64,000 nucleotides of DNA from Xiphophorus maculatus. Its lineage: Eukaryota > Chordata > Actinopteri > Cyprinodontiformes > Poeciliidae. The notes beneath the pieces are model-generated. The model was given only the letters and a program-made list of their open reading frames with translations, did not search any database and was not told the DNA's origin. Positions 1-12,479 of this stretch are shown piece after piece (position 1 is the first letter of the stretch; the number at the start of each line of letters is the position of its first letter). The stretch lies in assembly GCF_002775205.1 (NCBI RefSeq), contig NC_036454.1:9243882-9307881 (forward strand), in the 5' to 3' direction. Both the position numbers and the translations under genes were made by a program.

Positions 1-184
1 ACAGTGTACCTATCTTTAATTGGTACCTCCAGCCAGCTAATCTGACATGTTAAAGTGCTAAAATCTTTTTGTTAATTTTGTTAACTAATTTGTTAAGAAC
101 AGTGAGTTCACCATAATCCAGTGGCCTACACAGTGACCAGACTGGAAATGCTCAGATGATTCTGCGGTCTTTGGGTGTTTCAGA

Positions 185-480
185 GATGAGTATAAATACA
201 TATGTGTACCTGGAAAACAGTCTGGACTGGAGATGCAACAGTAAAGCTGTCTACAAGAAGGAACAGAGCATAGTTTAATTCTTCTAGAAGCTTAAGAATT
301 TCAGTATTTGCAGTATAATACATCTCATGAGCGTCTTCAGAGCCTGCTTTAGACTCACTGTGTTACAGACACAGTTCCTTCCTGCCCACAGCTGTCAGCA
401 TCTACAATTGTTTGAAGAAAGTCGTATGAGGAGTTACAACATTTAAATTTCCTCTGGGCATAATAAAGTATTTTATTATA
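185..480 (+). mobile_element. LINE relic, 3' end (Rex1/CR1/L2-like)
   Basis: From 204 the plus strand reads VYLENSLDWRCNSKAVYKKEQ before frame breaks. This matches the C-terminal end of non-LTR reverse transcriptases (the 'hLDnkLdWkcN...avykKgQsR' block). Near 385-400 it reads FLPAHS, matching the final 'SFLPvaI' block. The copy ends in a tail with CTGGGCATAATAAAGTAT (455-472), typical of fish LINE 3' ends. It is 5'-truncated and full of stops. A second copy of the same family is near 62 kb on the other strand. The family name is from memory; the class is more secure. Confidence 0.6.
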
Positions 481-2440
481 GAGCACCTTTACGGTTTGGC
501 GAATGTGCAAGTGAAAAATGTGCGAGGAATATTTGGGACACCTTGCTGAATCTATTTTACTAATAGTTAAGGCAGTTATGAAAGCAAAATGGAGTCTAAC
601 ATGATACCAGCAATATATACCTCAGTGATTCTTGAGAAGAGGGACAAAACAGGCCCTATGGATAAAGCACAAAATTTGAATAAAATATACACAAAATATA
701 ATTCTTTCAAATATCTGACCAAACTAACCTGGGCCAGGTGAGCACAACAATGTATGTTTTCCTGGTGTTTGCTGAATATTTTTTATTTTAAACATTGTAG
801 TAGGAAGATGGTGTCTTTAAAATCCTTTATACTGAAGCAGAACTCAATATATTGTAATAGTTTAAAACAATTAAAGGAATACTAAGATAATATATTATGG
901 CAATTAAGTATAAGTATTCAAATAAATAATTCTAAAAGTATCAATAAATTGAAATTAAACATAATTTTTATATATTTTCCAACTCAATTGAAATTTGTCC
1001 CAAGTTTTTGTCAACACCATCAGACATAAAAAGAATGCAAAAAGATCAGGCATTATTGGGAGCATCAAAACTTCTGAGGACCCCATGACCTCTTCCTTTC
1101 TCTTCCTTTGCTAAAAGGGCTAAGCAGCTCTGGTAAGCTTATTTTATTCTTTAGTTTTTTCTTCTGTTTTATTCCTAAGTTGCTCGTCACAACCATGATG
1201 TGTCAACACCATAACTGACAATTTACAAAACTTTGATGAAATTTTGTGAAATAAATGCTTAATTTTAGTGTACTGTAAAGATTTCATGGACCTGATGAGC
1301 TACAATATGGCCTCCTTCAGAATAACCATATAAATTGAGGTAGTTTGGCATTTTGTCAATTTCGTCAGACGTCAACTCCATCAGAGTTTTTAACTGACAG
1401 TGTGACTCTTTCAGTGATAGTGTTGACAAATCTCACTTACATGTGCAGTTAATTCATTTTAATGTATTTTACATAAATGGCATTACTTCACATGTATCAA
1501 GTATTTCATTTTACTCACTAGTTTGTCACCACCTTCAGTTCTGTGTCAACTCCATCATGCACTGTCAACTCTGTCAGGTGGACTTTATGTTGTTTTTTGT
1601 TTTAAATAATATTTATTTTGTTTCTTGAGAAGCAAGAAACTGAAAACTGAGTAAAAATATCACTAATAGGGTCATTAAAAAATAATTTTATATTTATTTT
1701 TGTCAGATGGTGTTGACAAAGTTCTGGGTCAGATCCATTAAAAATTTAATTTTCAAAAAAATGTTGCACCTGCACCTTAGCATCTTTACATTTCCAAAAC
1801 ATTATTTGTCATATTTGTATACATAAGCTTGAGGAATAATAATAATTTTAAAAAATTGGGAAAATTTAAACCCATTTTGTCCCACTTCTCTAGCATCACT
1901 AACCTAATAAAGTGGTCACGTCTGGTTGAGCTGCTTGGCAGCTGTAACTAGGCATTTGACACCAGGTTGTTTGTAAATAATGGTAATAAAAAACTAAGAA
2001 TTAAAACAATGAGCTTGTCAAGAGTTTAATGAGACAGATGAATGAATGGATTTAGATCAGAAAACGTAGAGACTTCTATTTCAAGTCGTGCTTGCAGACC
2101 TTTCTCTTTTATCTTTTCCTTCACATGGCAGAAGAAAATAAAGCCCCAGTGTGCTAACATGGGCGTGGAATCACTTCTGCTGCAAGGCACTATAGGGATA
2201 CATGTAGCTGATCTATTCTTAGCTCTGTGAAAACATGGCTCTCCCTAATTCAGTGCAAATGGGAGGAAAAGAAGGGGATTACCACTCAGTTTGATACAGT
2301 GAACGGTCACTGTCAGTGTGGCTGTAAGATATTTGTACGTTTAGGCCACGTATCGTTGCCGATTAACTGTCTCGTCCTTCCTTATATGCAGTAGGTAAAT
2401 GTTAAATATCAAAGGATTTAGTGTGTATCGAGGGTTCGGC
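481..2440. other. AT-rich non-coding stretch
   Basis: I see no exon, RNA gene or recognisable repeat boundary. Several GTCAACnCCATCA-like phrases recur on both strands between about 1008 and 1740 (for example at 1011, 1372, 1548). This suggests a degraded tandem or simple transposon sequence, but no unit could be defined. Confidence 0.4.
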
Positions 2441-2449
2441 ATAAAAGCC

Positions 2450-3040
2450 CTCCTGGCTTTAAAGACTGGGAGGGGAGAAACGCACGTGTAGTGGGTGGAG
2501 GTTTAACTAATCGACAAGCCAATCAAAGAGCAGTATTTTTGAATAAATCTGCATGTTTTAAAAAATTGGTAGTGGCTGAATGTTGATTGGGTCAAAGGAC
2601 CATAAGCAGCCAATCGGATAAATGGCAAAAGCCCAGCTGGCCGGTAAGTCCCGCCTTCCGCGTAGTTGTCAGCGAACCCCGGAAATGTACCTTAAAGAGA
2701 CAGGAGAAATTTCAGGCTAAGGTTACAACAAGGAAAACAGCTGCGAATACCCACACAAAACAAGAAGACACAGATATAGAGGAATGGACGTAGCTTCGTA
2801 AAGCAGCAAGCGACTTGTGTGAGAGGACGAGACTGAATGTATTCGAGTATTTTGAGCCGTCACCTCCGCTGCTGAGACGGCTAACTTCTGGCTTCGATTT
2901 TCAAGTGGCAACGTTGACGCTGCAGCCAGCAGGGCAGAGATAACAAAAAGGCCAAACTCCGAGACGACAGGAATGCGTCAGTCTTGACTGTCTGGGCTGT
3001 GTTTCGTTTCCTGCGTCCACCTTTATTTGGGAGGTTTGTA
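2450..3040 (+). promoter_or_regulatory. CpG-bearing promoter-like patch
   Basis: This block is clearly richer in CpG and G+C than its surroundings. It holds a CACGTG E-box (2483-2488), a CCAAT-type box (2519-2524), a second CCAATCGG (2610-2617), a GC-box-like CCCGCC (2650) and many isolated CG dinucleotides to about 3020. Possible splice donors are GTAAGT at 2643 and a weaker GTTTGT at 3034. No protein starts here. One reading is the distal promoter and first non-coding exon of the plus-strand ATOSB gene 24 kb downstream. An unrelated, even minus-strand, promoter cannot be excluded. Confidence 0.35.
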
Positions 3041-3574
3041 ACCCCAGAATCATCATCATGTTCTTTTTTTTTTGGTAGCCATTTATAACTGCATTATATG
3101 AAGCTTTTAGAGTGTCTGTTGGGAAATAAGACAAAAGCTTTTTGTTTTCAACTTGTAATATAGCTCGTTCCGGCTGAAATTCTTCCCCTGTTTATCATCC
3201 AGGTTGTCACAGACATCATTCTTAAGAATCAGGTGAAAGAATGACTGGCATCCAGCCAGAGACAGCTGATAACCTAAGAGTAGTTTGCAGGATTAAGAAA
3301 GGGGGCGTTCCCCTGCTTTGTCTGTTTTCTCTGCACTTTTTTTATTCGTCTGCATGCACCCTTTGCTGCTATTGATAAAGAAGTGTTAGTCAAAATGTCA
3401 TTATCTTTCTCTTGGGTGGTGCATTTGTCATGGGAACGCTTGTGTTGATGCATGTGCTTTATTTTAATCTTTATACACTCTTGGGTTGTGCATCTTGGAG
3501 ACTAAGCAAATAGGGAAATATCAACAAGCCATGCAGAATAACTGTAAGACAATGCCTCAAGCTAAGCAAGGGAG

Positions 3575-3609
3575 TTGATGATGATGATGATGATGAAGAT
3601 GATGATGAA
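3575..3609. repeat. (GAT)n microsatellite, interrupted
   Basis: A TGATGATGATG run of about ten trinucleotide units, interrupted once by GAAGAT. Confidence 0.9.
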
Positions 3610-3906
3610 TGTAAAGTGTGCAGGTGACTAGCACAGCAGTAGGTGTATTCTTCCCTTTGATTGCACTTGGGAGCTTTGTTGCATCATGCACTGCACAGGC
3701 TGCACAGGCATTGTTTCTAAAAAAAAAACTATAATTTGCTAGGATTTTATTGCATTATTGGAGATCTTATCTCCAATGCACTGCCTCCATTTATATTGAT
3801 AAGAATGGGTGGATTGCACTTACTTACACATTATGCACACGTGCTTGCAGACTCACACTGCCTCACCTTTATTGCACACGTGCATGTGGGAATCCTGCAG
3901 CTGCCT

Positions 3907-3976
3907 CACATTCATGCAACCGTAGAGCTATTCATATTTCACACATTCATGCAACCGTAGAGCTATTCATATTTCA
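3907..3976. repeat. Two perfect 35-bp tandem copies
   Basis: The 35-bp segment starting CACATTCATGCAACCG at 3907 is repeated exactly from 3942. The identity of the two copies implies a recent slippage or duplication event. Nothing suggests it is functional. Confidence 0.9.
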
Positions 3977-6900
3977 CACGCATATTAACATAGTGCACAC
4001 ATCCACATTGCAGCAGCAAAGTCCACGCTTTGCACGAAGAGCCCACCCCCACCTCATTCTCCCTCTCTCTGTCTGGGAGAAAGCAGTGGGCTTTGTCCTC
4101 AGCTGAGCGTGACGTCATGCAGATATTTGCTGTAACCAACCCTGAAGGCATTGTACATGTTGTTCAGGAGGCCTGGGCCTGGGCTTGTCCTGTGCAAAAA
4201 CACACACCCAGGAAAGAAACCATAATTGATTCTTGGACGATGCTGCAGGTGAAGATGGTGGAATTTAAAAAATGCAGTCATTTTAAAGTGGTAGAAAGGA
4301 CAGCAAGATCAGTCACTGTACAAGTCATTTTGGAACTCTGTTGGATGAAAAGAAAGCAAAAACTGCTGTGTTTGTGTACTTTAATGTTCAGCCTGAAGGA
4401 GCTGAATTGTATGCTTTTATACAAACAAATCAGTAAAGAACACTGGGTTTTGTAACCCATTCATGGGTGTTCTTTCCATACTGTTCATGAGGGACCTACT
4501 GTGTGCCTTTTCATCTTCATATATGGAACCACCAGTGTCTAGTTAGGCTGTTTAGAGGATTAATGTAATATGATTAGCATGAAACTTACTTGAGGTAGTA
4601 GCAATAAAAGCTGAGATTTTTCCTTGATTCTACCTAAACACAACAACAGCCTGCCAATGCATTATGTACCTTGCCTGCAGCTCAGTTACAGTTTCCAGTT
4701 TTATTCATGGGCAGGTCAACTGATAATCTGAGACACTTAAGGCACACCATTCATCTTGTCATTTGTGTGTTCACCCTGCCTTTCAGCAAACAGAGTTCAT
4801 CTCATGCGTAATTGTGTTCTGATCGCATGGTTACGGTTCATGGCTGTAGCATTCTTTTTCCTAACTGGTGGTGCTTTGTGAAGTGGTAGATACTAAACGC
4901 TTTGAGCTGATGAGTGCTTGTCGTCAGCCCTCCAATGAATGTCTACAGGATTTTATGTCAGAGATTACAGATGATTATGTAGGTTGGATCCAATACTCGG
5001 CACGGCTCTGGGGCTATATTGATATCTAATGCTGTATGTGTGGCTGTATCTGAATGCTGCTATTATAGAATCAAAATTACTTTTTGTCAGATTTGACTAA
5101 TAAAAAAGATTATTTTAAAGGTACAAGAAATGGAACAAGAATAAATATGGTTGTTTAAGTATTAACATTACTTTTTTCTGAACTTTCAGCTCACTGAAAA
5201 TGCACACTATAGTTTAGTTTCCTTAACTCAACTTATCTTTTTTAACATTTTAAATAAACTGGTACATGTGAAGCTTTAATTATTTTAAACCGTGTGAATG
5301 GTTAGCTTAATTTTTTTTATCTGGCTTATTATTAAATCTCTGGCAGCTTATTTAAAAAGCAGAATATGTCCTGAAAACCAACAGTTTTCCTAAATCTGTA
5401 ACTCAATTCTCTGTAGTGTTCATTGAATTTTTTTTATACAAGTAGCTGGACATACTCTGAAGATGTTTAAATTAAAGAAGTGTCATTGGTGTTTCCCTGT
5501 GTTTTTAAACCCACCTATTAAAGGAATATTCATAGTCAGACATTCATACATGTAATGTTATTTATCAACCATTTTCTTTACAAAATATGTTAAGTATTTC
5601 AGATGTTTTAGTTTCAGATTTCCAAGGCAGCTCAGACATTAAATCCTCCTAATTTGCCCTTATCATGTTAAATTAAGCCATTTTGGCATGTTTTTTTTTT
5701 CTTCTTTTAAGCTCTTTGTCTCAGCTCAGTCTCCAGTGGCTAGATGCCTTTTTTATTAACTGGACTTAAATCTCAACTGACATTAAGAGGAGATGGCAAG
5801 ATGACTGCATCACTTGCTGAATTAATCAGCATGGTCTGACATTACAGCCTGAGAAGCAAAGGTCTACGATATCCAGCTACCCATGGCTGTCTTCTTAGAC
5901 TAGCAGAACTTGGGCATGTTGTTCTGAAAAGTTGAAAAGCATTTTCTAAAACACGCAAAGAGGTTCATGGTATGCAATTTTACAGAAAAAAATCCCATAT
6001 TAGATTATATTCAGTTTTTATATTCTCATAATGACTTCTATAATAATTTTTTACCTTCTAAAGAAAGAAACACCTTGACTGCATTTGGGTTCTCTGGATC
6101 GCTTGCTTTGCAATGCCAAAGTCTCGTTTAAGAACAGTAGGTGGGATGTTGCTTGTGGCCCAAAAAACACATTTTATGTCTGTTTTCAAGCTGTAGCATC
6201 AAGACTCTGGAATGTTGGTACTGTTGTTGTATATAAGAAACAGTTAAATACTTTACTTTTTAAGCAGACAGTTAGTTTGACATTGGTTTTATTGATTTTG
6301 TTGTTAGTTTGCCTTTTATATTTTGTGTTTCAAATGCATTGTAATTCACCATAAAATTCAATATCTGTTGTATGGAAATACAGTTTATTCTTGAAGATTT
6401 GATTTACTTGATCAAATCTTACAAATGTTATGCCATGTTCAGTTAATAGCCTTTCATTTTTTGCCCACTTAAGTGGTTTTAATAAGCCACTTATTAAAAC
6501 AGAATGATGGTATCTTGTTACAAAAATGTTAAAGGTCAATCTAATTGTGAGATAATTGTGTTCTACCAAAACCTCTGTCTGGTTGTTATTCAGAGCTTTT
6601 AATCAAAAGTGATGAGCACTGTAACTGCAGTTGCTTAGAAAATATAACTAGAAAGTGGTTATTTACTTTCCTGGATAATTATTAATCATAAAATATTAAG
6701 ATTCACAGTTTTAGCAGAATTAGGTGGTAGTGATAATTATAATTTGAAATCTACTGCAGTTTTCAGTTTTTGGTCAATTATAATAATGTTTTCAGGTCTT
6801 CAGTTTATTATGATGGGATAGGAAGATCTGTGGTTCACTGTTTAGTGTGGAAGCATTTTGTGAAGGTTTTCTCACACTACTCCTAACTGCCCATTTGCAT

Positions 6901-9816
6901 GTTTGAGTCACCACTTAGAAGATCCTGTGGTCAGTTGTTTTGGTAATCTTTTCTCTTTTTGTTTGAGATAACTCATTACTGCACAGTCTGTGTACACTCT
7001 TCATTGCAAGATAAACTCACAAGTTCCAGTGTTTCAAGTTATTTCCTTTTGTTTGTGTCTCTGAAGTAAAATTACCCTTAGTCAATCTTTTGTCATTGTA
7101 TTTTACATTATGCTCAGTTTTAGTGGATATAAACTCATAGGTTGTTTTTTTTTTTAAGTGCTATTGAAGAACACATGTGGTGCGTTACTTTCTGTAGAGC
7201 CTTTTATATTTTTAAATAGCTTCTCTATATGTGCCAGAATTAATGAGTAGTTATTGGAAGGTACAAATCTCTGTATTATGTAGGTCAGCAGAGAGCTCAT
7301 CATACTAAGACTTGTTCACTCACCCTCTTTCCTGTCACCATTTTGCTCTCTATACATGTTGACTTTTTTCTTTTATGCTGTCACATGCTCCATTTTTCAG
7401 TATTGTATATTTCTGATTCTCACTGTGGCAAACATTAGCTTAATACAAAAGCTTGACTCTTTGCATAAATAGCTTGTTACTCCATGTGTTTTGAATCAAA
7501 AACACATTTGTGACCTTAAAGTAAGAGAACTGAAACTGTGTGTACAATTGTTTCCAGTGTAACTGCAGTTCAACTGCAACTCTCTGTGGAGACTTTTCTG
7601 CCAGATCAAACACTGATATTTTTAACCAAAACACACAGTAAGAACTGGAAGAATCACTTATGGTTAGCTGATATAGTGTTCCATTTCTGTACCTCTGATT
7701 CTGCAATTTGCATCTGAGCATGATGTCTGGTCCAACTAAGCTATGATTCAAGGACAAAACCTAATTGGATTTGCAAATTAACATGGCTAGGTTAACTACT
7801 GTTAGGAATACAAGCTATTAAAAAATAGCAAAGATAGAATACAAGCTATTAAAACAAGCTATTAAAAAATTTCTCTGAATTTTTGTATTAAGAACTTTTG
7901 CAGCAACATGTTCACGAAATGAGATTGTACAGGGAACCACCCACCTATTCGCTGTTCAGTAATTGAAGATTCACCTACTTGCGGATTTTTCTGTGGGACA
8001 TAACTCCATATTTCATAGAGCATATTACTAAGCCCTGTGGATACTGTGGGTTCACTTAATAGCAATGTGTGTGTGAAAGATTTAATAAAAATTTGTTGCA
8101 ACTGCAAATAAACTAAACTTTTATTTTCTGATACCATCACCAAGGTGTACATGCAAGTTAGTTGTGGTTGATCACACATTATGTGAGATACCGCTCATTT
8201 TCCAGCTCAAAATTCTTACTTTTATGACCTTTTCAGTTAATTTTTCCAACTTGAAAAATTTCTTATTAAAGATGAAATGCTTAACCCATCAAGCTGTACT
8301 GATGGATAAGAACTTTCTTTTTTGAATTCCTCGTTTACGTTTTTAAAATGTCTTCTAGTATGACGGTACTTGGAAGTATTGTTATTTCAGCCTATACCAG
8401 TTTGAGAACTGGCATAGGCTTTAAGCTTTGGCATAGGATACACTGATCTCCCTGATTCACTTTAACTGACTACTGACAGTTAAAGTGAATAAGATTGATT
8501 ATCTGTTCTTTGTAGCAACTGTGGTTGTGTTGGATATATTCGGTGGCAAGTGGAAAAACACTCAATTTGATATAGATGAGGAAAAAAATGTGCGAGCCAA
8601 ATTGTGATTGCTGGATGATTTTACATCTACCTTTCAGAATGCACAAGTGCTGTATTTTTTTTATTTGAGGCTCAACAGCCTGAGATTAGTCAAGGTGGCA
8701 ATACTGATCGTAATGAAGTAGTCAGATTCAACCTTTGATGAATTTATGCCTCTTGAGTATGCCTATGGAAGCATGGGAAGTCCTGAAAGATCTTCAGGGT
8801 ATTTCTCTCTGTTCATTTGCATGCTAATTACTGCACTACATCAATGTGTGTGCATTGTAAAGGCTGTTGTGTGTATGTGACTTGTTTCCCCACTGTGTGT
8901 CATCAGAGACAGGAAACTGCATTGTTGTTCTGCTGTTGTTTAAGATGTGACGTAAGATGCAGGGGATATGGAGACAACTATTTAGGGGTAAAGAAGAAAG
9001 TGGCAGGGAATGTGTGGAAATTGTGAGGGAATTATAGGCATCACAGGTGCAGACAGATGTGAGTCAAACAAATTTGGCTCAATTTTGGTTTTCACAATCT
9101 TATCTTGTCTCTACAGTATATGTGGCTATTTTAGTGTACAAGACTCATGACATTACATCGTTTACCACCAAAGTGAATGATAACATTGAGTAATAGCTCA
9201 ATACCAGCTTCATATTTAAAACTGTTGGCTTCTTGCGAGGCTTCCTGTATTAAAGTCTTTAGCTCTTTATTCACAGTAGCTCCATATCCATCTTGAGTTT
9301 GGTATTTGTCACCTTTATGATTCACTCTGACATTGTACTCACTATGGCTTTTTATGATGCATTTTTTTGAAACCTTATCCTGTTAAATATACAGACATTC
9401 ATATGACTACAGCTGCTATTTGACCTACTCGCTCACACCCTAAAAGATAAACTTAGGAACAACTGGCACTTGCACTGCTAATTAGCAAAGTAAGTCTGTT
9501 TTTCCAACAGACATAAATGACTCAACAAGAAAAAGGTACACATCTGAAAGTTAAACACCTGAAAGTATGTAATCACTAACGAGCTGTAACATAATATACA
9601 CAATATGGTTTATTTCATGTACTGAAGGCGTATGTTCACAAATTAGTTTATCCAACGATAAGTTATTGAGACTCTAATAACTTATCGTTGTCTCACTTTC
9701 CAGGTTCAAATTAAGCAAAAAATCCTGCCCTGTTTTCCTGGATGTAGTGCAAAGTAGGTGTGAGTTCAATATGGATTGGTTTTGGTGAAGATTAGAAATT
9801 AGTGTTTGGGTTAGGC

Positions 9817-10020
9817 CAGGGGTGCCCAAAGTCGGTCCTTGAGGGTCGGCATCCTGCATGTTTTGGTTCTCTCCCTGGTTTAACACACCTGGATCAAATG
9901 ATGGCTCATTAGAAGGACTAAGAAGAACATTGACAAGCTGAAAAGGTTGTTGGTGCCACCAGGGAGAGAACTAAAATGTACAGAATGCCGGCCCTCGAGG
10001 ACCGACTTTGGGCACCCTTG
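9817..10020. mobile_element. hAT-type MITE with intact 8-bp TSD
   Basis: A 204-bp non-autonomous element with terminal inverted repeats of about 33 bp. The left end begins CAGGGGTGCCCAAAGTCGG (9817) and the right end finishes CCGACTTTGGGCACCCTTG (10020), with a few mismatches. It is flanked by perfect 8-bp direct repeats GGTTAGGC at 9809-9816 and 10021-10028. An 8-bp duplication with CAGGGGTG-type termini is diagnostic of the hAT superfamily. There is no coding capacity. The intact duplication implies fairly recent insertion. Confidence 0.9.
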
Positions 10021-10028
10021 GGTTAGGC

Positions 10029-12265
10029 AGTTGACAGTGAATGGACATCTCCTTCAGTGACCTAATGGGATTGCTGAGCAACCTTCTCATTGTAAGTTAA
10101 ACTGACCTCAGGATTAACCCCTGTCAGACCTTTAGTTGACCTCTATTTTGAAATACCAAGACCGAAATGGATCAGTGGAGTCTACAGACATGCATATATT
10201 ATTTAATTATAATGAAATATTAGGAAAACTACAATACACAGTGTTATTGTAAAATCCCATATTTAATTCACTCTTCTGCATCTGTCAGTACAATGCTTGG
10301 GACACTTTCAATGTGACTCATCATTGTTTTCTGCTCCTAGCACATTTGGGTGTAGAAAACTAATCTGGAGAAAAGTGAACTCATCTAGTTGGAGAAACAT
10401 GTAATTGTCATGCAGTTCGAATCCATTAATCTATGTAATTGCCCAGCTTCACTGTAGACTCAACCGTCCTTTGCAACATTTCACTCTATAGCTCTCCCAG
10501 AAATTTAGTTAATAAGCTTTAACTCTTCTTGTAATATTTTTGATCATCCACTTTCGTTGGTAATCCTCTCTACTGTCCACTTTTACATCAGTTGGATTAC
10601 TTGGTGAAACGGTGACTATGTGTTGGCAAGACATTGGGCAAGTACTTAAGACTTAATTTTTCCCCCTTCTCTATCTAAATATCTATTTGGAACATAATGA
10701 AAAGCAATGTGGCACAATCATACAATGCAAGAGTTCCCCTAGCATGAAATTAAAGAGCACTAGAGATAGGTGAAAAGAGAAGCAGCTGAATGTAAAGTGA
10801 AGGATTGAGGACTGAGAGGGAAAAGAGATGAGGTGGAGGGAGAGAGAGAGAGAGAGAGAGCTTTATTTCCTGTCCTCCATGAATAGGCAGCATATTTTTC
10901 TGGAACATTCCTCTGAGCTGGCCGGGCCTGTCACCAAGAATCGGGCTGCCACACTTTTTCCCCATCTCCACATTTCCTCTAACTGCAATTTTTGTGTTAC
11001 TGGATATTGTACATAAGTCACTTCTTGATTATTTTTCTTCTACACTGTTTGGTTCCTTTAATTGTTTTTAAAAAGCTCTTCTCAGAGAAGAAAGTGGGGG
11101 GAAAAAGTCTTGCAATTAATATTAAACGTAGACTGTGAAAGTCACGTAACTCTTGTGGTAAATAGTTACGAGTCATAAATTAGATTTAAGTAAAATAAGA
11201 TCAAGTGGATTACATAAAACTTTTTAAATGTTAGTTAGGGACTTTATTCATAGCAGCACATTGCATGACACTACAGGATATACAGAAGACAAGTTTACAA
11301 AATTTCCAAAATCAAACTGTCTTGTAGTATCATATCACTGTGAATTAATTGATTGCTGTGTGAAAATTGTCACACAAGTGGAAGCAGTGTTATCAGGTTT
11401 ATCTGTGTTAATTTTGGCTAATTTTTACACAAAATGTCTAATTTGGGCAAATTAAACTGTTTATTTTGCATCCAGAGGAGTGCTGAAATCTAACAGAGGT
11501 CAAGAGTACATTAAACAAGATTAACTGAGTCTTTGCATATTTATCACTTGTACCTTCAACCTGTTCTTACCTTCACCAGATCCAGGCAGTCATCACTAGA
11601 TATTATTAATATATGTATTCAGTTTAGGCTTATATAACTCAATGAGTAATGGGGGTAACCTTAATGTGTTTGCAATGTCAATCAGAATTTGGAAACACTC
11701 ATCATGGTTATATGTTTGTCATTATTATTATTTGTTCATGTTTATTCATTTCATGTATTAGTTTAATTTAAATATAGCATTTCTAATATGCTACTTTAAT
11801 CAGCATATTAAAGCAAATCAGCATAGTAAAGCTAGCAAAGCTAAGCTTAATTAGATCTCTGACTGCAGGGTGGTAGCAAAATGCTTGCAGTCTTGGTATG
11901 TGTGGAATATGCATGAACTGTGTTGAGTTGTGGGATACTTGTCATTCCTTGGCTGCATTAAAACTTAATTCATGACAACAGTTGAGGGGTTAGGCATAGT
12001 CCACAAATTTTTGTTTGGATTGATATCTAGACTGTGGGAAGCCAGTACAGCAACTTTTCTGTACTGGCTTCATACAGATATTTCGTAATTTTGCTATGAA
12101 ATACATCTGTGGTTATGAAACCATATATATTATTTTCTTTAGGATTATTTTCTTGTTGTAGCCCAAAATGAATTTGACAGTGGAAAGAAAATAATTAAAT
12201 ACAATCCTAAGCTTTGATGGTTTTTGGGTTGTTCAATTCTCTGTGAGGCAGATTTTTGGCTCTTC
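10029..12265. other. Non-coding stretch
   Basis: No exon recognised. Contains a (GA)n run at 10840-10860 and a hairpin at 12038-12071. Otherwise AT-rich unique-looking DNA. Confidence 0.4.
10839..10860. repeat. (GA)n microsatellite
   Basis: An uninterrupted run of about ten AG dinucleotides inside a longer purine-rich patch (10800-10860). Confidence 0.9.
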
Positions 12266-12273
12266 TTCTAGAC

Positions 12274-12471
12274 CAGGAGTGTTGAAATACAGACTTTAAG
12301 CCTTTGTGTCCTGCAACTTTTAGATGTCTCTGGTCCAATACACCAGAATCCAATGGCTAGAGTATGAAGTCGAGTCATCGGACCTTCAACACAGGTGTGT
12401 CTATGTGCTGAAGCCACGCATCCAAAAGTTGCAGGATATTGGCCCTGTAGAGCTTTATTTGAAGACCCTTG
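12274..12471. mobile_element. hAT-type MITE, older copy
   Basis: About 198 bp. The left end CAGGAGTGTTGAAATACAG and the reverse complement of the right end (CAAGGGTCTTCAAATAAAG) align over about 45 bp, up to a shared TCCTGCAACTTTT block. Flanking octamers TTCTAGAC (12266-12273) and TTTGAGAC (12472-12479) match at 6 of 8 positions, so the target duplication has decayed. It belongs to a different subfamily from the element at 9.8 kb. Confidence 0.75.
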
Positions 12472-12479
12472 TTTGAGAC

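Larger units (their letters stand above)
3041..9808. other. Long non-coding stretch, possibly intronic
   Basis: No convincing coding exon was found. It contains a GAT-rich tract (3575-3609), a 35-bp tandem duplication (3907-3976), short T runs, and several perfect hairpins (8455-8490, 9653-9690). An imperfect one is at 8388-8419. Short ORFs have no recognisable motifs and no splice-site context, so they are treated as chance. Confidence 0.4.

Noticed and set aside
4030..4455. 141-codon plus-strand frame
   Set aside because: No recognisable domain, ordinary AT-rich composition and no supporting signals.
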